A stretch of DNA of 64,000 bases from the NCBI GenBank assembly GCA_037903355.1, contig JBAJFE010000050.1, forward strand, positions 868,001 to 932,000, written 5' to 3'. The stretch comes from Trichuris trichiura (Eukaryota > Nematoda > Enoplea > Trichinellida > Trichuridae). The translations under genes were made by a program, and so were the position numbers. Within the stretch, counting starts at the first letter, position 1, and each line of letters begins with the position of its first letter. This document shows, one piece after another, positions 33,600 through 44,203 of this stretch. The notes below the pieces were generated by a model. It was not told the origin of the DNA and ran no database searches. It was given only the letters and a program-made list of their open reading frames with translations.

Positions 33600-36500
33600 C
33601 TGAAATAAATAACGCTAAACGCTTGCCAAATAAAGCAAGCCTTATCCCGTCAGGATATACGTCTGCCAAAAGCGCGGGAAAAGCTCTTCGCTGTACAAAT
33701 GACTTACGGGACCAGCTGTTGTGACCTCCACGCTATCACGATGTTCGCTGGTTACGGTGCGTTTGCATTTTATTTTGTAGAATCCATTTCCATTTTTCGG
33801 AATCGTACCATTACATCTGACCCAAAGCTTGCTATCCCCAACTGGACAAGCATCGGAGTATAAAGAATCCAAGGTTATCTAAAAAAAATAGATTTGTTCA
33901 GCTAGAAACTAAGGCGAAGAGCAAAGCTGTTGATGCAGCACACTCAGAGACTTTGTTAATACAGCGTATTCAGGTTTGTCATATCCGCATTGCAATATAT
34001 ATATATATATATATATATGCCTATGCTCTAATGAGATAAAACAGAACTCAAATACAGCATACTGAGATCTCTCTGTTGCATTAAGTCTCAGCCTTCTTTA
34101 AGATTACTGATTATCATAGAGTATGCAGCTTAGGTGCCCCATGAATACTCACCTTTTGGCTGAGACTGCAATTGGTTGGGGCAATGTCCAATGTGACGTC
34201 TATTCCGGTTGATCGTTCTACGTGCTCGTAGAATTTCGCAACTCTTGCATGGAAGCCGTCAACTTGAGTTTTTGTCGTAAACATGTACTCCCTAATTTTG
34301 CTTATTATTTCATCGTAAGTCAGTTTATCAGTCTCAGATGGTTTTTCAGGATTTTCCTCTTCTTCCGAGCTTCTGTTCGGCTGCAATGGGGAAAAAAATT
34401 CTTTTCAACATTGCGATTATGTTAATTTCATAATCCCGTATCCCGATAGCGGATAGGAGATTCAATTCAGCTAACCAAAAAATTACTTAGGCTTTTTCTC
34501 TTCAAAATTTTAGCAAATTATATTCATTTTAAAAATGGTTAACCCGGCGTACTTTTAACAATGGATTTTCTACATCGCTGGGCAAGCCGGGATCTGCTTC
34601 TATACGTTCACTGCATGAAAGCGAATATCCATTGCGTCCACTGAATGGAATGATGCCGTTGCATAACAACCAATGATCAGAAGGTACAATAGAGCAAGCA
34701 GTGGAATACAATTGCAAAATATTGACCTAAAAAAGTATTGGAGAGCTGAAAGTAGAAAAGTACTTTGAAGCAACTATAGGGAGTTTGATGCTCAGGTTAC
34801 AATGCTAATAAGTTGATAGAGGCAAGGTTTGAATTTTGCTGTAGCTTACCTGCTGGGAAATCTTGCAACTACTCTGAGCCAAGGCAAATGCAACCAGAAT
34901 ATTACTTGCGCGACTTTCGTATCTGTACAATTTGACAACCCGCGCATGGTGGCCGTTGACTTCAATTCGCACGTTATGAATAAACCGCTTGATTGCTTCG
35001 ATGACATCTTTTCTTTCCGTCAAGTTGGTCGCTGGAATTTCCTGATCTGGCGTTGGAGTAGATAAACTGCCATCCTGCAAGTAATTGTCTGGCTGCAGAA
35101 GAACGAAACAACAAAAAGCGAAAGTAATGAAGTTATCGAAAAGGGGAACGAAATGAGATTTAAGCGTTTTCCCATTTTCAAACCAGAAAAACAAGAAATA
35201 TATTAAAAGATGCTAACCTCTTCGCTAACCTCAACTTTCATTCGATCGCCACAGTTCATCAGAAAATGACTTTGAGAATCAGGCGGCATCTCGCCACGGC
35301 ACAAAAGCCATTCAGTAACTTGCATAGTAGGGCAGAAGAGTGAATACAACTGATAAAGCGTAACCTTAAATAAGCAGCTTTTAGCCAAAATTGTACTTAT
35401 ATGGAAAAAGCACACGTGAAATAAGCAAATGATGTTAAAGCCAGTTAGTCGTCCGAAAGGGACGTTTCAAAAAGTCATTAATTCACTCTACTTCAGTGAG
35501 AGAACTTCAGCTCATAGGGGCAAAAGGAATAAGTTGTAAGAAGCGGCAATCGCACCTTCAGCTCGTAGCTGCACTCGCTTGGAGCAAGGGCAAATTCCAC
35601 GTGAATAGCTTTGCCAATTTGTTCGAATTTGGTAAGCTTGACGAATTTCGCATGCCATCCACCCAGCTGCACCTTTGATTCGAGCAGGAAGCGTTTTATT
35701 TGACTTACAACTTCAGAGCGGTCTGCTGAAGTTTCAGGGGATATAGTTGGTGCTATCGTAGGTGCAATGGGAGTCGACACAGGCGATGGTGTTGGCGACG
35801 GCGTCGGAACATTTTCTTCTGGCTCCTACGACGAATGAAACATTGCTACTTCGGTAAACAGTGCTTCCAACCGCGTACCCGCGCAAAAATTAAGGCTGCT
35901 CAACCCGTTGACAAATAAGAGAATTGGTTGCCTACGTCAAAATTACTTGTTCTTGGAGAAAGAATATAGTGAAAAAATAAGAACACAAAGCTATCGAAGT
36001 TGTTTGCTTCGACAAAAAGAAAGTTTTTCTTCTCAATCCCGCGTCGCCATTATGCCTGCAAATCAAATACGCTGTTGAGTACTCTGAGTCCGCCCATCCC
36101 AAATTCAATCAGAAAAACGCAAAAAGCTTTATCTTATGGAGCTTTCCGTAATATAAGTACGCATAGGAAGCGGTAAACGTTTAGTCTCCTTATTTGGCAT
36201 CGCTACAATAAATGTGAGAGGCAATTTAATGATAACTCTCCGAAAAAGATTCTTTTACTAATAGTACGAAGAAACTTACCGGTTCAGGGTTTTTTATTTT
36301 CTCAGCCTTCATAGTTCGTTCGCAGGTAATAATAGGTTTGCCTTCTGAACGAAGTGGCTCAGTAATAGTGCACACAACCCATTCTGGTACATCGGATACG
36401 CGGCAATGGGAAGAATACAATTTTTCCAGTGGAATCTAAAACATATAGGCGCAACCTTTTCAAAATGCTTTAAACAAAGAAATATATTTAAGTTGTCTTG

Positions 36501-39500
36501 CTCAGGTACAAAAAAACTTTGAAAAAATGAATTCTCAAATATGAAGGTAGCCACGTTAACGACGTCAACCTTGGGCTGTGAAAATGTTCGGGAAAAGAAA
36601 GTGCTTAGTTAATAAAGGCAGTTGGCCAAGATCTCACCATTTTGAAAAGGAAAAAGAAGCTGCAGAATCCTGCTTGTCAAAAAGGCTGTGCGATAATAAG
36701 TGTTAATAGAGTACGTACCTCCTGTTGGGCACTGCATTGGCTTGGGGCAATAGCAAATTCCGAAACAATGGTTCCGTTAACGAATTTTGCACGAATAAAT
36801 TTCACAAACTTCGCGTGCCAACCTCCAACCTCAATGTGCGACTCATGAATGAGGCGCTTTATTTTTTCAATGAATTTGTCCACGTCTATTTTGCCCGCCG
36901 AAGGGGATGGCGTGGTTTTCTCCGCTGTGCTGGTCTGAAATATATATTAAACTGAACTGCATACGGTCAGCGGAAAAGGAGAAGGCTACGCACTACGACT
37001 ATTTTACACGGAACACGAAATACATCCTCATTTGCCCTTTGTTAACGACTGAGCATCTATGGAAGTGCGCAACGTAAACTTAACAAAAAAAGTTTGCTAA
37101 TTTGTTCGAATTTGGTAAGCTTTTGAAAACGTGGTTTCTTGGTACGGGACAATATGTTTTCATGATGAAGAAATTCATTACGGGTATGTCCCGTTTGTTT
37201 TCTATATAAAGAGGCTCCGGAGCTTTCGGGTCATTCGAGACCCATCATCAGCGGTCTTAAGTGTCTAAGTATAGAAAACGTGAAAAGCTTTATCTTATGA
37301 AGCCTACCGTAATATAAGTACTCATAGGAAGCGATAAACTTTTAGTCTCCTTATTTGGCATCGCTACGATAAATGTGAGAGACAATTTAATGATAACTCT
37401 CTGAAAAAGTTTTTTTTTATTAATAGTACGAAGAAACGTACCGGTTCAGGGTTTTTTATTTTTTCAGCCTTCATAGTTCGTTCGCAGGTAACAATATGTT
37501 TGCCTTTGGAACGAAGCGGCACAGTAATAGTGCACACAACCCATTCTGGTACATCGGATACACGGCAATGGGAAGAATACAATTGTTCGAGTGAAATCTA
37601 AAACATATAGGCGCGACCTTTTCAAAATGCTTTATCCAAGGAAATATATTTAAGTTGTCTTGTTCAGGTATAGAAAACTTTCAAAAAATGAGTTCTCAAA
37701 TACGAAGGTAGCCACGTTAGCCAGCTGAACCTTAGGTTGTGAAAATGTTCGGGAAAAGAAAGTGTTTAGTTGATAAAGGCAGTTGGCCAAGATCTTTCCA
37801 TTTTGAAAAGGAAAACAAAGCTGCAGAACCTTTTTTGTCAAAAAGGCGCTGCGACAAAAAACGTTAATAGAGTACGTACCTCCTCTTGGGCACTGCACTG
37901 GCTTGGGGCAACAGCAAATTCCGAAACAATGTTCGCGTCAACGATTTTTGCATGAATGAATTTCACAAACTTCGCGTGCCAACCTCCAACCTGAATGTGC
38001 GACTCATGAATGAGGCGCTTTATTCTTTCAATGAATCTGGCCTTGTCTATTTTGGCCGCCGAAGGTGACGGCGTCGTTCGCTCTGTTGTGCTGGTCTGAA
38101 ATATATATTAAGCTGAACTGCATACGGTCAGCGGAAAAGGAGAAGGCTGCGCATTACGACTATTTTATACGGAACACAAAATACGTCCTCATTTGCCCTT
38201 TGTTAACGACTGAGCATCTTTGGAAGTGTGGAACGTAAACTTAACAAAAAAATTTTCTATGCCTTAGATGCTTGAAAGTTATGACGTAGATCCTAGTCAT
38301 ACTTTTCTTTTTTTGCAGTTTTACGTCGCTCAGGGAAAGAGAAATTGATAATAATAGGTAAAGTGAAAAGTTTCTTACGTTTTTCCTGTATCCTTCAAAT
38401 TCAGCCAACGAATCGCACGTGAACTTGTAATCGTCTCTCACTTCATTAGGAAAATAGGCGGTACACACAAGCCAAGCGTCGATTTGTAGAAGAGAGCACT
38501 GATCGGAGTACAGCTGTTCAAAAGTAATCTAAAGCAAAAAAGAAATCATATATTTGTTTTTTGTTCTTTCCGGACAAAAGAAAAGTCATTTGCATAATCG
38601 CGTAAGCAGTTGGTTTTCGCAGCCGAGAAGCAATTGAAAACTAGCGCTTAATAGCTTTGAATTTTGAATAGTAAGATAAAAACGGTTTCCGTACGACTAC
38701 GCCATATCTTTTTTCTAACAAAGACGCAATGCTTTTACACTGCTTAAAATAAGCTTAACGCATTCAACTATTTTATATATATTTTTTAAACATATCAAAG
38801 AACGCTTACCGCGCTGTCTCGATAGCAAGTCGTTGGAGCTACGGCAAATCTCATGAACAACCTGCTTTCAGTTTCTTTCCATTCATAAACCTTCATAACT
38901 CTTGTATACCAATGGCCAATACGGAATTTGGAATGGAAAACGCGCTCCTTGACAAATGCTTCTACTTCACCCGCCTCTTTTGGAAAAGCTTCAGGTGGCT
39001 TCACTGTAGGGACTGCTTCAGTATCATTCGAAGTCTCAGTTTCCTAAACAGGCGGCATAGCTTGGTTCTCTCTCTTAGCTCTTCCGCTCTATTCCTCTTT
39101 TGGTAGTGTTATTCAAAATATGCGAAACGTGAATTAATTCATGAAGCGAAGTAAAGCAACTCTGAAGAAACTGTTGCAATGTTACAAGTTTGCCCAGTGA
39201 GGCTATAGCTGGATTCAGCCGCCAACAATGGGTCTACCGTTACTTTGTTATTAGGCTAAAAGCTTAAATTCATCTTACCATGCTTGGGTACAGAAGCTTC
39301 CTATCCTCTTTTTCCGCAGCAACAAAGTGTTCGCAATATATAGAAAGAGTATAGAGGCTTTCTTCCGAGAAGAATCCTTTACAATGTCTCCACTTGGCAT
39401 CTTGCATCACTGGGCACGAAGCTGAGTATAATTGTTCAAGCGATACCTGAGATTAAAAAAAATGAATATACTACTTGCTAGACAACACGTGTTCGTAGCG

Positions 39501-40256
39501 CAAAGAAGCTAAACTAAATATTTGATTACTCAACCAACGTTTGGCATTATGCCAATCAAAATTATTTCAGCCGAGTACCTCATTGAGCTTGCAGCTGCTT
39601 GGTGCAACCAGGTAATCTACCCGGATGTAGGTACCGTCAGGAACGGCTCTAACAATTTTGGCCACTTTAGCCAGAAAATTGCCATTGAAAGTAATTGGTT
39701 GTCGAAATGTTTGTTTCCTCATAATGTGAATCAATTCCTTGCTGACATTCACTTGTTTGTAACCGGTTGAGGAATATACATGCTTATGCCCAGTTTTGGA
39801 AGAAGAAGAAGAATAGTAGCCACTTTGTCCTTCGGATAAGCCATAGCCGTAGCTATAGGTGTATTGTGTCCTTGAAGGTGACTGGCCATAGTAGGGTCGA
39901 GTAAGGTACGCATCCTGTAATGAATTCATAAAAAATCCTTTTCTAAACTAATCGGTGCAGATAGTTTTCACAGAGTCAACATGATTTTGTGATAGTTACG
40001 CTAAGGAATGGCACTACAATACTATTTCATAAGAACATTTACTAAAATAGGGAAACGCTACGTATGCAGCCTAAACTACATTTCCTCAAATGGTGTAGAA
40101 AGCTCATTTCAAAAATGGAATTTCTGATGTTCAGTGACTAAGATAGCGTCGCGGGATCAAAATACGCAAAAAGCAATGTAAATGCTAAAAAATGAATTCG
40201 CTTACCGCGGAGTGCGCCGCGAGATGCAACGCAATGAAAAGCCAAATATTCCACAT
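29854..40256 (-). CDS. second giant multi-cystatin-like gene, 26 exons, 12 domains, about 1,574 aa
   Basis: Exon 1 (40256-40206) encodes the signal peptide MWNIWLFIALHLAAHSA. Twenty-four alternating A/B exons form 12 cystatin-like domains, and a last exon (29927-29854) adds a Ser/Arg-rich tail. Each domain repeats the helix, strand and four-cysteine pattern of the plus-strand gene (LYS..CP, W..C, final C); QxVxG is not seen. The phase-0 splice logic is the same. The gene is convergent with its 17-domain relative, with only the Arg/Ser-rich gene and mobile elements between them, so the pair probably arose by an inverted duplication. Domain 1 has a unique Tyr/Ser/Gly-rich N-terminal extension. 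It is expected to be secreted and glycosylated. Classical cysteine-protease inhibition is unlikely; the partner is unknown. Confidence 0.85.
33708..35825 (-). repeat. single alpha-beta-gamma triplet (domains 5-7) of the 12-domain gene
   Basis: Exons are 35825-35556/35364-35218 (alpha: VQLGGWHAKFVKL, then QVTEWLLCRGEMP), 35092-34850/34726-34553 (beta: FIHNVRIEVNGHHARVVKLY, then VPSDHWLLCNGIIP) and 34380-34153/33878-33708 (gamma: TQVDGFHARVAKFY, then LWVRCNGTIP). The order and signatures match the fourfold-repeated unit of the plus-strand gene. Domain 5 has a Pro/Thr/Ser linker with TPSPTPSP. The beta A exon could instead start at GATGGC, five residues plus one in, after TTACTTGCAG. Confidence 0.8.
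33993..34018. repeat. (AT)n microsatellite
   Basis: About 13 AT units lie in the intron between the two exons of domain 7 of the 12-domain gene. Confidence 0.9.
36145..38240 (-). repeat. recent tandem duplication of one domain (domains 4 and 3)
   Basis: Exons 38095-37880/37597-37442 (domain 3) and 36934-36719/36435-36280 (domain 4) lie in two near-identical blocks about 1.16 kb apart that match through exons and introns. For example, the intron stretch beginning CTAAAACATATAGGCGC is shared, and so is the flank beginning CCGTAATATAAGTAC. By hand count the A exons differ at about 24 of 216 bases but 15 of 72 residues, and the B exons at 6 of 52 residues. A fragment of the foldback family (37170-37260) sits between the copies and is absent from the equivalent place in the other block. 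Confidence 0.85.
37170..37260 (-). mobile_element. half copy of the foldback element
   Basis: ACGGGTATGTCCCGTTTG followed by GGCTCCGGAGCTTTCGGGTC and a GACCC..CATCAGCGGTC block matches one arm of the 24231-24421 foldback. On the minus strand it reads CTGATGA, a GGGTC/GACCC hairpin, then GAAA. It lies in an intron between the duplicated domains 3 and 4. Confidence 0.6.
38379..40256 (-). other. exons 1-5: signal peptide and domains 1-2 of the 12-domain gene
   Basis: Exon 1 is 40256-40206. Domain 1 is 39914-39579/39446-39279; its A exon begins with about 45 residues of Tyr/Ser/Gly/Gln-rich low-complexity sequence (for example YSYGYGLSEGQSGYYSSSSS) before the cystatin-like helix. Domain 2 is 39043-38810/38528-38379. 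Both keep the LYS..C motif and the later cysteines; domain 1 has WRHCKGFF at the third cysteine, like domain 1 of the plus-strand gene (WRKCSGLF). This supports orthology of the two N-termini. Confidence 0.8.
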
Positions 40257-40298
40257 GTCACTGCGGAGTAAGACAATTTCTTCGTTGCGTCCCGAAAC

Positions 40299-40306
40299 TA
40301 TATATA
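40299..40306 (-). promoter_or_regulatory. TATA box of the 12-domain gene
   Basis: TATATATA lies 43 bp before the ATG at 40256 on the minus strand. The spacing is close to that of the plus-strand paralogue. Confidence 0.5.
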
Positions 40307-40309
40307 GAA

Positions 40310-43250
40310 ATTTTTTGTTTAATGTAAACGAGATGGCAACGAGCACTTCGCGAATAGATTGTTACTGAAAAGCAGCTGTTTGCACACAGTTGAGCATCTT
40401 AATTAGCTACAAGCGGCAAACGGGAGCGAAATTACAAGCTGAGCAAAATTTTCGGCATAACATTTTGTTGCGAATGACTATAGCAGGAAAAATCCGCTTA
40501 CATTGCAACAGCTCGCTTCAGAAGCTGCTGATGTCGATGGGAAATGTTTTTTTAAATTCCTCATTCGAAATTGGCTTTTCATTGAGCAAAATTTTAAATA
40601 TAGCGCCTTCGAGATTTGCCGGACGAAAAGAGAAAAACTGAAGCCGGTAAGTAGCCGCATTTTTTTAAGAAAAAACTTAACCGGAGATTAATTTTAAATT
40701 TTGGCATAACGCCATCTGTCTGAAAGCATTGTCTTTTAGTCCGAGCATGCACAGACTTCAAAGCTATGTGCTACAATGATTCACTGTGAAAACAAACATC
40801 GTACTTTTTAATGTACTGAAGGTAGAAAACAAGAATTTTCTTCCTTGCTCTTATAGTACGAATTCCATAGCTATTAATATTCAAAAATATGAAGCACAAT
40901 TGTTGGCTCACAGCCCATAGAATTTAGAATTTTTAATTCACCTTCATAGTCGAAATGCACTGGAAATTTTTTTCACGGCTTCTGGGAACACTAAATCATT
41001 TTCCTCCTCAGCGAAATGGGTGGTAATGAAAGGATTTACCTTTTCACACCACTCATTTCGCTGAGGATGAGCGGTAGGGCTCAAAATCCCGAAGCACGAA
41101 ATTATAAAGCTGAAAATTTGTGAACTATCAACGCATTAAAAGCCAAAATCACAGTTCAATCCCGAATTTCGAATTTTCGCTCTTTAAAGATTTAGGCTCA
41201 CTGCGACATTTGACCGAATGAACAGTGGGAGCGTTTGCAACTCGAACAACTTCAACTGTCAAATCATAGGGGTCTTTGGCTCACAAATGAATTCGTTCAT
41301 TCGATATTTCGTAACGGTCAACGTTTCCACCAGTCGGAACGAGTTGTCTTTCGGGATTTCGACCTACTCGAGGTTACAATTTATTCAGCTTTCCTGTATA
41401 TTCCCAGTATTCGATCGCTTCTATATTTATATCTTTTCTAGTTTAAAGCATTCGGCATATCTGCCTTTCGGACCCCTCTTTGAATCAAGGCTTTAACCTT
41501 CATCAATCCTTCACTTTCGGGATAGTGACCCTGAGCCGCCTGAAATAAACGGGTTTTAAAATTTCGCAAAACAATTTTTAAGGAATTCTACTTCGCCATT
41601 TCTGCTATAATTAAAGTTTTGGTATTTTGATACAGACCTGAGCGCTGGGCAGGGTAGTCCCGAAAGTTCTCGCTTTTCTTTAAGTTTATTAAACCACTTT
41701 TGTTTTGAAAATTTAAGGAACAAATCTTACTAACAGGCAATTCAATTTTAGGGAATACAAAGGCTTAAGAAGGGCACAAAGACAAGATAAAAGAAGAAAA
41801 ACAAAAGTAAAAAGAATAACCACTATTGGAGTGACCAAACTTCGTTTGCACCCTCAGCTGTGGTAAGGTTTTTCTGAAGCGTTGACAAATGGGAGAAGGT
41901 ACACTGCTCTAAGGTAGGACAGCTTTCTTTTTATGAACTTAAGTCAAATGGTAAAAAAGCAATTGCCACTGACTAAAACAGGCTACAGCAGCTGGCTGAA
42001 GCCTTTAACTTTGAGAAAACTCTTCTGAATTCGAGCCCATATAAGATTGCTCCACTGCCAGTGCTTGAAACTCAACAACAGCTCCAACAGATGGTGGCTT
42101 CCTCCTTAAAAATTATTTAATTCTGCTATTTGATGCGGTAGTCACCTAAACTTGCGAAAAACTGATTTCAATACGCAACGCACAATATCTGCAGACTGAT
42201 CACTCCACAAGGTTCTCATAGACCTAGTTTTTTCACATTAACTGAACTCGGTTCCGTTCCTAACAGTGTAACGAAAAGTTTACAAATTCTTCTTCTTAGT
42301 GCGCTAACATTTAGCATATAAAAACGTTGACAAACAACATTAGCGAAAAATTTCAAGTTGCTATCGTAATCTCAAAGATTTGCAGGTTACATTAAGCAAA
42401 CAGTCTACAGAGAAAACGCGATTTTTGATTGTCCTTTGACACATTTCCGTACGCAGCGACAATAAATAGCCTTAACAAGAATTTAATAAATTAAACTGCA
42501 TAAGTAAGCGTTAACGCATATGGTACAGCGCTTAATAACTTTCAAGGTAGAGTGTAATGGCACCGGTTCAATTGGTTTTGGCACCACTTTCTGGCAATGC
42601 AGTTACATCAGCATAACTGCTCTTCAATGGTTCTGAAACGAATGCATACTATTAATTTCAATATACTACCGAATGATTCAAAAACAAGTTTTTTTCGTTT
42701 CAATCATATATGTGAAAACGTCAACTCCACGAAGTTAACTTTAATGATAAAGGACAACTTCTACATTTTTTTCACCATACTTCTCTTTTTGAAAGTTCAT
42801 GAAAACATATAATAAAGTTTTCAATTTTCAAGAATTTATTACAAAACATTGCTCACGGTGGCAACGGTAGGCTTTTGAAAGCTCAAAGCCTAACTATACG
42901 TCTTTACAATCTTCTATTGAACGGAAAGATACAGTTGAGAGGCATCTGAAGTTCAAGAAGGCAAATAAGATAAAAATACAAGACATAGAAATCTGCAAAA
43001 TAAAATGTCCGGCTTTCATTACGCTTTCTTGAGACCTCTATCGGCTAGAAAGCAAACATAGACAGTCGTAACAAGACACTTCTATCTGCAAATGGTTTAA
43101 ATAGCAAAAATTTACATATTTGCGTCTAACCTGAAGTAGATTACCTGTAAACACTTTTGACAAGTATACTATTGCTTAGCAGCAACTGACAAGAACGGTT
43201 CAGCTACACTTAGTCAGCGAACTCTTCTAGCGGCTCAATGAAGAGATACT
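40310..43250. other. intergenic, no supported gene
   Basis: No exon with protein-like sequence and splice sites was found. A clear palindrome sits at 41003-41069. The rest is AT-rich with scattered short frames. Confidence 0.35.
41003..41069. repeat. perfect-stem inverted repeat
   Basis: The arm CTCAGCGAAATGGGTGGTAA is nearly complementary to CACCACTCATTTCGCTGAG across a loop of about ten bases. Weaker complementarity (GGCTTCTGGGA / TCCCGAAGC) extends to about 40974 and 41100. It may be a foldback mobile element. Confidence 0.6.
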
Positions 43251-43251
43251 G

Positions 43252-44203
43252 TTAACATAATAAAATGCACGTATTCAATCCTAAGACGATAGGCGATGAA
43301 AGTACAAGTTTTTGCAGAAGTTGTAGGCCATTCTTTGCTTTACAATATCCCACAAACACCATATCTGCATCCGCCCACTCGGTCACATCAATATAAAAAG
43401 AATAAGGAAGATAAATCAGCATTCGATTATTGATTTGTTTACTCTACGACTATAAACTGCTTTTATTTAAAGTGTGAGTCATTTTACTTACCTATTCTTG
43501 TCTTACACATCTTCATACAGTTTCGATAACGAGAGTAAATATTTCTAACGGCTCTGTAGAATTTGCCTTCAACAACATATTCTTTGTACAGATCGGGACA
43601 ATAAGCGCGCAGGCAGACCAAATGATTATCCTGCAAAAACAAAAGTCAGCACAATATTGGTGAAAGCACAATTGAATTATTTCCTTTTTTTTGGCGAAAT
43701 AATTTGCATTTGGACGTTAAAAATTTGAATCTCATACGCGGACGCCGTCAGTTGAACGGTCGTTATCTATCAGCTTATCTGGCAAGTCAGTTTTCTCCTT
43801 TAAGGTTATAACAGCAACGAACACAAGTCGTGCCATAATTAGCAGCCAGAAAACAAATTCAGCTTTTCAGATTTCTAAGGTGAAGTCTCGCTGCGTCTTA
43901 CAAATGAGGTAGATATAAACCAATTGAAATTGAATACGTATGCATAAACATACGCTGGAATACGAGGAAGAAAAATGTTCACAGGTTATCCAAGAGCTTC
44001 CTGCTCGAAAAAAGCATGTAAAATGTTTGTGGTTTTTCTCAGCCTGCGCCAGCGGAAATTCTATTTGTATTAAAAATGAATAGCTTCATTTCACTCACAA
44101 AATATCGCAAATCGTCCAAATCATATTCCGCGCAACAGGTCACTCTGAATGCTGATAACAAAGCAAGTATGCCCAACAGGTATTCGGAGTTCTTCTTCTG
44201 CAT
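43252..44203 (-). CDS. probable small secreted cysteine-containing protein, about 118 aa, three exons
   Basis: Proposed exons are 44203-44099, 43630-43492 and 43364-43252. Exon 1 encodes a good signal peptide (YLLGILALLSAFRVTCCAEY) and ends at GTGAGT. Exon 2, between a TTTTTGCAG acceptor and GTAAGT, encodes a basic segment with CLRAYCPDLYKEY and CMKMC: four cysteines in two close pairs. Exon 3 is phase-compatible but less certain. An alternative first exon starting MARLVFVAVIT at 43836 also splices in phase, but makes a poorer signal peptide. No family is recognised. Exon 2 is the strongest evidence. Confidence 0.45.

Noticed and set aside
43738..43836. alternative first exon MARLVFVAVIT for the small secreted gene
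   Set aside because: It splices in phase, but its hydrophobic core is short and followed by charged residues; the exon at 44203-44099 gives a much better signal peptide.
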